Assembly: GCA_900551975.1 (NCBI GenBank)
Contig: URYA01000010.1
Coordinates: forward strand, 1-20,149
Direction of reading: 5' to 3'
DNA from: an uncultured Collinsella sp.
GTDB taxonomy: Bacteria; Actinomycetota; Coriobacteriia; Coriobacteriales; Coriobacteriaceae
Length of the DNA: 20,149 nucleotides
The notes under the pieces were generated by a model, which saw only the letters and a program-made list of their open reading frames with translations, was not told the origin of the DNA and did not search any database. The position numbers and the translations under genes were made by a program. Each line of letters begins with the position of its first letter. Position 1 is the stretch's first letter. Below are positions 14,480 to 20,149 of the stretch, piece by piece.

Positions 14480-15334
14480 ATGGCTGAGCTACTGAAGGGT
14501 GCTCCTGTTGCTCGCGCGCTGACCGAGGAACTTGCTGTTCGCTGTGCCGCTTTGCGTGAGCGCGGCGTTGTGCCGACGCTCGCCATCGTTCGCGTGGGCG
14601 AGCGCGAGGACGACCTATCCTACGAGCGCGGTGCGCTCAAGCGCTGTGAAAAAGTGGGGATTGAGGTTCGTCGCGTTTTGCTTCCCGCCGATGTTTCGCA
14701 GGACGAGCTGTTGACGGCCATCGAGGACATCAATACCGATTCGGCTGTCCATGGCTGTCTGATGTTCCGCCCGCTGCCCGCCGGCCTTGACGAGAACGCC
14801 GTCGCCGCAGCGCTCGATCCCGCCAAGGACGTTGACTCCATGACGCCGGCTTCGCTGCTCACCACGCTTTCGGGGCGCGGTGAGGGTTTTGCCCCCTGCA
14901 CAGCCGAAGCCGTGCTTGCTTTGCTGGATCATTATGGCGTTGAGCTGGATGGAGCTAAGGTTGCTGTGGTCGGGCGCTCGCTGGTGATCGGGCGTCCTGT
15001 TGCTGCCATGCTTACGGCGCGCAATGCGACCGTGACGACGTGCCATACGCATACACGCGATCTTGCTGCCGAGTGCCGTTCTGCCGATATCGTTGTTGCG
15101 GCCGTTGGACGCGCGAGCACGATTGGCGCGGATGCCGTTCGCGAGGGCCAGACGATCATTGATGTTGGCATTAATTGGGATGAGGATGCTGACAAGCTGG
15201 TCGGGGACATCGATTTTGATGCTGCGGAGCCGGTTGTTGGCGCAATCACCCCCGTGCCGGGTGGCGTGGGCGCCGTGACGACAGCAATTCTCGCCAAGCA
15301 CGTGATCGAGGCGGCTGAGCGCGCGGTAAAATAG
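14480..15334 (+). CDS. folD: Methylene-THF dehydrogenase (FolD family) probably lacking cyclohydrolase activity
   Basis: FolD normally oxidises 5,10-methylene-THF to methenyl-THF with NAD(P)+ and then hydrolyses it to 10-formyl-THF. This 284-residue protein has the dinucleotide loop VVGRSLVIGRP (163-173) and the C-terminal TPVPGGVGAVTT (257-268), so dehydrogenase function is expected. In the active site, Tyr48 is kept, but aligning YERGALKRC with the E. coli YVASKRKAC places Ala52 at the essential Lys54, and CLMFRPLP places Phe96 at Gln98. The aspartate of KDVD (D119) is kept. Lys and Gln are needed for the cyclohydrolase step, so that step is probably weak or absent; similar YERGA-x-KR / FRPLP forms occur, to my knowledge, in anaerobic Firmicutes. 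The start ATG 14480 uses AGAGGA within the fchA end. The inverted-repeat element with a terminator follows. Confidence 0.95.
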   Translation: MAELLKGAPVARALTEELAVRCAALRERGVVPTLAIVRVGEREDDLSYERGALKRCEKVGIEVRRVLLPADVSQDELLTAIEDINTDSAVHGCLMFRPLPAGLDENAVAAALDPAKDVDSMTPASLLTTLSGRGEGFAPCTAEAVLALLDHYGVELDGAKVAVVGRSLVIGRPVAAMLTARNATVTTCHTHTRDLAAECRSADIVVAAVGRASTIGADAVREGQTIIDVGINWDEDADKLVGDIDFDAAEPVVGAITPVPGGVGAVTTAILAKHVIEAAERAVK

Positions 15335-15367
15335 GCGTTTGGAGGCTGTTTAGGGGGTTGGTTAGAT

Positions 15368-15608
15368 ACCCCGCGGTCAAAAAATGCCAAATATGAGTAC
15401 TGTTGCCAAGTTAGTCACATATGTTTGAGATCATTTTGGCTCTTTAGCGATAAGTAATATCGTTAAAGAGCCAATTTTATTGGACGTATGGGGAATTACT
15501 AGACTCAGTTTTTGGACAGGTGAGGATTCCTGGCGCCCGGAACAGTGCAATTTGCTGTTACTAAATTTGTGACAGTACTCATATTTGGCGTTTTATGACC
15601 ACAGGGGT
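15368..15608. mobile_element. Inverted-repeat-bounded element (MITE-like), 241 bp
   Basis: The left arm (15368-15419) and right arm (15556-15608) are imperfect inverted repeats of about 50 bases. The core GCCAAATATGAGTACTGT (15386-15403) is matched base for base by 15572-15589 in reverse complement, with more matches on both sides (GGTCA-n-AAAA, TTAGT-n-ACA, and ACCCC at the outer ends). The inner 136 bases are AT-richer than the flanking genes and hold a long hairpin (15436-15474). No protein-coding gene fits inside. The size, terminal repeats and lack of a transposase suit a miniature mobile element or a repeated intergenic element. No target-site duplication could be defined with confidence. 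Confidence 0.6.
15436..15478 (+). terminator. Terminator-like long hairpin inside the inverted-repeat element
   Basis: A 17-bp stem (15436-15452 with 15458-15474, one G-T pair) with loop AGTAA, followed by TTTTATT. It lies 101 bases past the folD stop and is the best candidate to end the fchA-folD transcript. Confidence 0.8.
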
Positions 15609-15689
15609 TGCCGAGGCCGTGGTTTCGCCCTTTTTGCGTCGAAGCGATACACTGTTGCCGTTTGATTTCTTCGCTCAAGGAGGATGCGC

Positions 15690-17213
15690 ATGCCGTGCAC
15701 AACGATTTTGGTTGGTAAGAACGCGAGCTACGACGGGTCGACGCTTGTCGCCCGCAACGAGGACTCGTCCAACGGGGTATTTGAGCCCAAGCGTATGCGC
15801 GTTGTTCATCCCGACGAGCAGCCGCGCGTCTACACGAGCGTCCTGAGTCACTTGACCGTTGAGCTGCCCGATAACCCCATGCGCTACACGAGCGTCCCCG
15901 ATGTTGTCCCGGGCCACGGCATCTGGGCCGAGGCCGGTTTCAACGAGCTCAATGTGGGCATGTCCGCAACCGAGACGCTCACCACCAACGAGCGCGTTCG
16001 CGGCGCCGACCCGCTTGTGGACTACGTGCCCGCCAAGGGCAACGAGGGTGAGGACGGCTATGTGCCGGCGCAGCCCGGTGGCTTGGGCGAGGAGGACATG
16101 GTGACCCTGGTGCTGCCGTATGCCAAGTCCGCCCGCGACGGCGTGCGTATTCTGGGCGAGCTGCTCGAGCGCTACGGCACCTACGAGAACAACGGCATCG
16201 CCTTTAGCGACGTGGACGAGATCTGGTGGCTCGAGACCATCGGCGGTCACCACTGGATCGCCAAGCGCGTACCTGACGACGCCTATGTGACCATGCCCAA
16301 CCAGCTGGGTATCGACAGCTTTGACCTGGACGATGCCGAGGGTGCCCAGGCCGACCACATGTGCTCGTCCGACCTGCGCGCCTGGATGACCGAGTGGCAT
16401 CTGGACCTGACGTTGGGCGTCGAGGGCGACGGCCCCGCTGCGGTCTTTAACCCGCGCGAGGCCTTTGGCTCGCACAGCGACAGCGATCACGTCTACAACA
16501 CGCCGCGCGCCTGGTACATGCAGCGCTGCCTCAACCCCAGCGACGTGTGGGATGGTCCCGACGCCGACTACACGCCCGAGAGCGATGACATCCCCTGGAG
16601 CCGTGTGCCCGAGCGCAAGGTGACCATCGAGGACATTAAGTACGTGCTTTCGAGCCACTACCAGGGTACGGAGTACGACTGCTACGGCAGCAAGGGCACG
16701 CCCGCCACGCGTGGCGCCTATCGCCCCATCGGCATCAACCGCAACAGCCAGCTCGCCGTGTTGCAGCTGCGCCCCTATGCGCAGCCGGCGTATCGCGCCG
16801 TGCAGTGGATGGCCTTTGGTTCCAACTCGTTTAACGCGCTGGTTCCGCTGTACGCCAACGTCGAGACCATGCCCGAGTACTATGCCGACACGCAGGCTCG
16901 CGTAACGTCCGAAAACTTCTACTGGGCCAACCGCCTGATCGGCGCCCTGGCTGACGTCCGTTTCCATGAGTGCGGCCGCGCGGTCGAGGATTATCAGGAG
17001 AAGGTCGGTGGCATGGGCCACAAGCAGATCCATGACGTCGACGCTGCCGTAGCCGCTCTGCCCGAGGCCGAGGTGCCTGCCGAGCTTGCACGCGCCAACG
17101 AGGCCTTTGCCGAGCGTATTCGCGTGGAGACCGATGCCCTGCTGGGCAAGGTGCTCTACACCACGAGCTGCGCCATGAAGAACTCTTTCGCGATGAACGA
17201 CAACGTGAGGTAG
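15690..17213 (+). CDS. C69-family dipeptidase (Ntn hydrolase)
   Basis: The 507-residue protein belongs to peptidase family C69 (PepD-type dipeptidases of lactobacilli). The N-terminus MPCTTILVGKNASYDGST has the family signature, with Cys3 as the expected catalytic nucleophile exposed after removal of the first residues, followed by the conserved ARNED (21-25). Other family blocks are the NVGMSATETL segment, DEIWWLETIGGHHWIAKRVPDD, and RNSQLAVLQLRP late in the protein. It has no signal peptide, so a cytoplasmic role in peptide breakdown is likely. ATG 15690 is preferred to ATG 15684 because AAGGAGG (15677-15683) overlaps the latter and lies six bases before the former. It follows the inverted-repeat element directly, whose right end lies 81 bases upstream. 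The gene is intact and of normal length. Confidence 0.94.
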   Translation: MPCTTILVGKNASYDGSTLVARNEDSSNGVFEPKRMRVVHPDEQPRVYTSVLSHLTVELPDNPMRYTSVPDVVPGHGIWAEAGFNELNVGMSATETLTTNERVRGADPLVDYVPAKGNEGEDGYVPAQPGGLGEEDMVTLVLPYAKSARDGVRILGELLERYGTYENNGIAFSDVDEIWWLETIGGHHWIAKRVPDDAYVTMPNQLGIDSFDLDDAEGAQADHMCSSDLRAWMTEWHLDLTLGVEGDGPAAVFNPREAFGSHSDSDHVYNTPRAWYMQRCLNPSDVWDGPDADYTPESDDIPWSRVPERKVTIEDIKYVLSSHYQGTEYDCYGSKGTPATRGAYRPIGINRNSQLAVLQLRPYAQPAYRAVQWMAFGSNSFNALVPLYANVETMPEYYADTQARVTSENFYWANRLIGALADVRFHECGRAVEDYQEKVGGMGHKQIHDVDAAVAALPEAEVPAELARANEAFAERIRVETDALLGKVLYTTSCAMKNSFAMNDNVR

Positions 17214-17247
17214 GGATTTCCCGTCGATCGAATAGCGCTAAAACGCT

Positions 17248-17277
17248 TTGTCGCTTTAGCTCAATCTTGGGTACAAG
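17248..17277 (+). promoter_or_regulatory. Possible promoter before the phasin-like gene
   Basis: TTGTCG (17248-17253) and TACAAG (17272-17277) are 18 bases apart, 35 bases ahead of the start at 17313. A weak 9-bp hairpin (around 17236-17259, one mismatch) overlaps the -35 and has no T-run. Confidence 0.35.
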
Positions 17278-17312
17278 AACGCCAATGCAGTTGTTTGTGA
17301 TTGGAGACAACC

Positions 17313-17729
17313 ATGGTTATGAAACTCGATCAGCTTGTTAATGGCGCCATCAACGTTGGCTTTGGCGCTGCCGCCGTTGCCGTCGAGGGCAGCAAGAAGG
17401 TTCTCGACGACCTCAGTACCAAGGGCGAGCAGGTCCGCAAGGACACCGCCACCCCCGATATCGCCCGCAGTGTGTCCGACATGTTCGAGCAGGCCGGCGG
17501 TACCATCTCCGATCTGACCGAGCGCTTGGGCATGCAGGGCGAGACCGCGGCCCAGCGCGTGCTTGACGAGCTCATACTTGCTCGCGTCCGCGTTATGACC
17601 GCCCCCGAGCGCACGGCCTTCCTGGCCCATGTGCGCGACATCGTCGATTCAGTCGAGGACAACGTGACCTCGGTGCCCGTCGAGTCCGTTGAGCCCGACG
17701 ATGCAGAGGACACCGAAGAGGCCGAGTAG
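17313..17729 (+). CDS. Small helical, phasin-like acidic protein, partner of the kinase-like gene
   Basis: The 138-residue protein is almost all predicted helix. Residues 5-60 have the alternation of small and charged residues seen in phasin-type or granule-surface proteins (GAINVGFGAAAVAVEGSKKVLDDLSTKGEQVRKD), with a second amphipathic region at ~60-110 (ISDLTERLG, LDELILARVRVMT) and a strongly acidic tail (VEPDDAEDTEEAE). There is no signal peptide or full membrane span. GGAG (17303-17306) fixes the ATG at 17313. The stop is eight bases from the start of the ABC1-type gene, and no promoter or terminator lies between, so the two form an operon. In many bacteria small helical proteins of this type accompany ABC1/UbiB-like genes, but I know of no defined function; a role in membrane or lipid association is only inferred. 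Confidence 0.85.
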   Translation: MVMKLDQLVNGAINVGFGAAAVAVEGSKKVLDDLSTKGEQVRKDTATPDIARSVSDMFEQAGGTISDLTERLGMQGETAAQRVLDELILARVRVMTAPERTAFLAHVRDIVDSVEDNVTSVPVESVEPDDAEDTEEAE

Positions 17730-17737
17730 CAGCGCAG

Positions 17738-19501
17738 ATGGCAGATTCCACCACCGATTACAACAATCTAGATCCTCTGGGTGACGAGGCGGCGGTTGTC
17801 GATGAGGTCGATGCCGCCGTCTCGGGCGCTCGCAAGAAGCCGCGCGCTGTCGATATGGTGCCTGAGGAGCCCGACGCGATGGCGCCGGACGAGGAATACC
17901 AGCTCACGCCGGCGGGTCGTCGCGAACGCATTGGGCAGATTGTTCGCCTGGTCAAAAAGTACCGCGTGTGGGATAACCTCACGCCGGTTCGTTTGCGCCG
18001 CCTGCTCGAGGAACTCGGCCCCATGTTCGTCAAGATGGGGCAGATTCTGGCCAACCGGTCCGAGATCCTGCCGCAGCGCTTTTGCGACGAGCTGCGTCGT
18101 CTGCGCTCCGACGTGGAGCCGGTGCCGTACGAGGTCGTACTCAGTTGTCTGGAAGAAGAATACGGCCTGCGCCTGGGGGAGATGTTCGATGCGATCGACC
18201 CCAACCCGCTTGGTAGCGCATCGCTCGCGCAGGTGCACCGCGCTCGTCTGGTGACGGGCGAGGACGTGGCCGTCAAGGTGCAGCGCCCCGGTGCGCAGCA
18301 GGTTATGGCACAGGATATCGATATCATCCGCTCGGTGGTGCGTATCGTTTCCAAGTTCGTCAACACCGATCAATTCGTTGACCTGCACGGCGTAGTCGAG
18401 GAGTTGTGGACCTCGTTTCGCGAGGAGACCAACTTCTTGGCCGAGGCCAAAAACCTCAACGACTTCTACGAGTTCCATAAGAGCGTTCATGGCGTGACGT
18501 GCCCTAAATCCTATCTGGACCTGTGCACCGAGCACGTGGTGGTTATGGACTACGTCGACGGCATTTCGATCGCCGATCCTGAACGCTTGGTGGCCGAGGG
18601 CTATGACTTGGAAAAGATCGGTGCCGCGATTGTCGAGGACTACTCGACGCAGGTGCTCGATGACGGCTTTTTCCATGCCGACCCGCATGCGGGAAACATC
18701 ATTCTCAAGGACGGCATCGTTTACTTTATCGACTTGGGTATGGTCGGACGCATGTCGAGCCACGACCGCGGTATCGTCAAGGACATGATTTTCGCCGTGG
18801 CCGAGGGTGACGTGCCCAAGCTCAAGGATTCGCTCATGCGCTTCGCCGTGACGCGTGGCGACTCGGCTGAGCTCGATCATTCGGCCTTTTTGTCCGATTT
18901 GGACTTTATTGTGGCTGACTTTGCGGGCCTTGACCTGAAGGATCTGGATATCGGCGAGTTTTTGACCTCGCTGTTAAACCTCGCGCGTAAGAATGATGTT
19001 GAGCTGCCGAGCGTGGTGACGATGTTCGCGCGCGGCATGGTGACGCTTGAGGGTTTGCTGACCGAGTACATGCCCAACGTCAACATGATCCAGATCATCC
19101 AGACGCACATTAAAAACGAGAAAAGCACCTATGCGCGCGTGCGTGATATGGGACGCGATCTTGCCGCGAGCAGCTATCGCGCGGCAAAAGGCTCGCTCGA
19201 GGCTGCCGAGTATCTGGGCTTGGCTTCGCGCATGCTCACGCGCGGCCAGCTTAAGGTGAACACGCAGATTATGAGCAGCGATAAGGCACTGCGACAGCTA
19301 GGTGGGATTATCGACCGCATGTCGATGGCTATCGTTATCGCCGGCCTGTTTATCGGTTCGTCGGTGGTGTACTACGCGCGCATCGAGCCGGTTGTGTTTG
19401 GTATCCCAGTCATTGGCTTTATGGGCTACGTGAGCGCGCTGGTGCTGGCGCTTATGCTGGGCCGCAATATCTGGCTCAACAGTCACGGCGGCAAGCACTA
19501 G
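17738..19501 (+). CDS. ABC1/UbiB/AarF-family atypical kinase-like membrane protein
   Basis: The 587-residue protein has the hallmarks of the ABC1 atypical kinases, which are ATP-using proteins tied to quinone or other lipid metabolism. They are: the KxGQ motif KMGQ (99-102) in FVKMGQILANRSEILP; the Ala-rich loop GSASLAQVHRA (159-169) that replaces the glycine-rich loop; the ATP-site Lys in VAVKVQRPG (K180); the EETNFLAEAKN helix; catalytic HADPHAGN (313-320); and the metal-binding DLG (332-334). Two C-terminal membrane helices follow (about 526-578), as in the bacterial family, which lies on the membrane. It is coupled to the small helical gene upstream; the ATG has a weak ribosome site and probably depends on that coupling. 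A terminator follows at 19553. No quinone-synthesis gene is in view, so the lipid substrate cannot be named. Confidence 0.95.
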   Translation: MADSTTDYNNLDPLGDEAAVVDEVDAAVSGARKKPRAVDMVPEEPDAMAPDEEYQLTPAGRRERIGQIVRLVKKYRVWDNLTPVRLRRLLEELGPMFVKMGQILANRSEILPQRFCDELRRLRSDVEPVPYEVVLSCLEEEYGLRLGEMFDAIDPNPLGSASLAQVHRARLVTGEDVAVKVQRPGAQQVMAQDIDIIRSVVRIVSKFVNTDQFVDLHGVVEELWTSFREETNFLAEAKNLNDFYEFHKSVHGVTCPKSYLDLCTEHVVVMDYVDGISIADPERLVAEGYDLEKIGAAIVEDYSTQVLDDGFFHADPHAGNIILKDGIVYFIDLGMVGRMSSHDRGIVKDMIFAVAEGDVPKLKDSLMRFAVTRGDSAELDHSAFLSDLDFIVADFAGLDLKDLDIGEFLTSLLNLARKNDVELPSVVTMFARGMVTLEGLLTEYMPNVNMIQIIQTHIKNEKSTYARVRDMGRDLAASSYRAAKGSLEAAEYLGLASRMLTRGQLKVNTQIMSSDKALRQLGGIIDRMSMAIVIAGLFIGSSVVYYARIEPVVFGIPVIGFMGYVSALVLALMLGRNIWLNSHGGKH

Positions 19502-19552
19502 AGGCTGCGGCCGTCACCGCATTTTCCTATCGCAAACAATAGCTTTTACCTT

Positions 19553-19580
19553 GGGCTTCGCCTGCGTGCGAGGCCCTTTT
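19553..19580 (+). terminator. Terminator of the ABC1-type operon
   Basis: A 9-bp stem (GGGCTTCGC 19553-19561 with GCGAGGCCC 19568-19576, one G-T pair), loop CTGCGT, then TTTT. It lies 52 bases past the stop. Confidence 0.85.
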
Positions 19581-19616
19581 GCGTGATACCATATTGACGG
19601 TAATAATCGATGGCGT

Positions 19617-19789
19617 AGATGGTGGTGTGGAGACGCACGAATGCGCGGTTATCCTGCGCATTTGGGAGAATCGGGGTGCAAGTCCCCGGCTGTACCAGTA
19701 ACCGTAATTCCTCTTGGCTTGGGATGCTCGCGTCGCAGATCGGACGACGCGCCTGAGCCGTTAAGGTTAAGTCGGATCGCCTCCCATCT
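19617..19789 (+). promoter_or_regulatory. Cobalamin (B12) riboswitch
   Basis: The core reads GGGAGAATCGGGGTGCAAGT then CCCCGGCTGTACC and AGTAACCGTAA, which follows the conserved cobalamin-riboswitch order (GGGAA, the GGTGC-AA-TCC arm, GCTG, and the CGGTAA-type segment). The B12-box-like strand AAGTCGGATCGCCTCCC lies at 19769-19785. The closing stem P1 can form between AGATGG (19617-19622) and CCATCT (19784-19789). A variable stem-loop arm fills the space between. The riboswitch should repress the downstream exported-protein gene when cobalamin is present. The expression platform is not clear: no terminator with a T-run is visible, and a weak GTCTC (19893-19897) to GAGAC (19926-19930) pairing could mask the ribosome site. 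Confidence 0.9.
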
Positions 19790-19932
19790 TGCACGTTGCC
19801 GCGGCATATGCCGCCGGTGTGCATAGGGCTCTGGAGGGAAGGGGGACCCCGATGGGGGAACTCGAGCGCAACATGCGCGATGACGTGGGGCAGTCTCAAG
19901 GCAACGCTCCGAGTACAGACAGTAGGAGACAA
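19790..19932 (+). other. Leader between riboswitch and exported-protein gene
   Basis: It holds the palindrome GGCATATGCC (near 19803) and a GGGGGACCCCGATGGGGGA run (near 19843) that can fold in more than one way. This is where the expression platform should lie. The ribosome site TAGGAGA is at 19923-19929. No open frame of note. Confidence 0.5.
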
Positions 19933-20149
19933 ATGGGTATGGTTGAGGACGAGCGTGAGCGCGCCTCGTTGCATCGCCGTGGCGCGATTGCACGCGGTGT
20001 AGCCAAGCGCGGCCTGGTGGCATTCCTGGCCTTCGTGATGGCCTTTGGCACCACGCCGGCTCAGCTGTGGGCCGAGGGCGCCGAGGGCATTGCCGAGGCT
20101 GTGGCTCAGGCTACGACGCCGGGCGAGGACGCAGCGCTTGCGGGCGGTG
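19933..20149 (+). CDS. Exported protein under cobalamin riboswitch, truncated by the window end
   Basis: The frame is open to the end of the window (72 codons seen). The ATG at 19933 follows TAGGAGA by three bases. The N-terminus is charged (MGMVEDERERASLHRRG, then RGVAKRG), followed by a hydrophobic core LVAFLAFVMAFG (29-40) and a cleavable end, AQLWA-EG (about residue 48). This is a long-n-region signal peptide of the type found in large coriobacterial surface proteins. The mature part begins with an Ala/Glu-rich stretch. The riboswitch points to a role in cobalamin or cobalt handling, such as a surface binding protein; no domain is visible in the part shown, so this is inference from context only. 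Confidence 0.85.
   Translation, partial: MGMVEDERERASLHRRGAIARGVAKRGLVAFLAFVMAFGTTPAQLWAEGAEGIAEAVAQATTPGEDAALAGG

Noticed and set aside
15505..15702. 65-codon minus-strand frame in the inverted-repeat element
   Set aside because: It runs across the right arm into the next gene's ribosome site; composition is not protein-like.
15675..17033. 452-codon minus-strand frame opposite the dipeptidase
   Set aside because: Antisense shadow of a clear C69 dipeptidase; no start context.
17768..18880. 370-codon minus-strand frame opposite the ABC1-type gene
   Set aside because: Antisense shadow; the plus strand has all ABC1 motifs.
1..20149. CRISPR arrays, tRNA and rRNA genes
   Set aside because: No regularly spaced repeats, no cloverleaf with a CCA-type acceptor and no rRNA signature sequences were seen on reading both strands.

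Overview
The window reads as a high-GC, gut-type actinobacterium of the class Coriobacteriia, most like Collinsella. This rests on codon use (GAG, CTC, CGC, GCC, AAG preferred), the gene set and the surface-protein style (Tat signal, LANTG sorting motif, lipoproteins); no database search was possible. The first ~1.2 kb does not belong to this organism by eye. A flagellar rod-protein fragment with Lachnospiraceae-like codon use runs in frame into the body of a Faecalibacterium-like RuvB, which runs into a Collinsella-like RuvB C-terminus. I read this as an assembly or amplification chimera at the contig end, not a real fusion gene.

Layout: flagellar fragment and chimeric ruvB (1-1529); fhs (1674-3341) with a strong terminator; a one-pass membrane protein with a PASTA-like outer domain (3521-4510); a convergent cation diffusion facilitator, probably for Mn, with two C-terminal domains (4529-5710, minus); a double zinc-ribbon protein behind a perfect dyad (5929-7266); a 395-base stretch without a clear gene; an orphan YhcG/DUF1016 PD-(D/E)XK nuclease (7662-8714, minus); a small PH-like protein (8835-9149); a Tat-exported, sortase-type PI-PLC (9242-11731, minus); two tandem paralogous lipoprotein cassettes, each with its own upstream 19-base repeat and terminator (11938-13683, minus); fchA-folD (13845-15334); a ~240-bp inverted-repeat element carrying a terminator (15368-15608); a C69 dipeptidase (15690-17213); a small phasin-like protein coupled to an ABC1/UbiB kinase-like membrane protein (17313-19501); and a cobalamin riboswitch before a truncated exported protein (19617-20149).

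The genes that work together most clearly are fhs, fchA and folD, which make up the interconversion of formate, 10-formyl-, methenyl- and methylene-tetrahydrofolate. FolD here lacks two of the three residues normally needed for cyclohydrolase activity, and it is translationally coupled to FchA, a cyclodeaminase/cyclohydrolase-type enzyme. The two may split a job usually done by one bifunctional FolD. The strongest leads for undescribed features are the inverted-repeat element at 15368-15608, the duplicated lipoprotein cassettes with a shared dyad-like repeat, the B12-controlled exported protein cut off by the window end, and the dyad in front of the zinc-ribbon gene.
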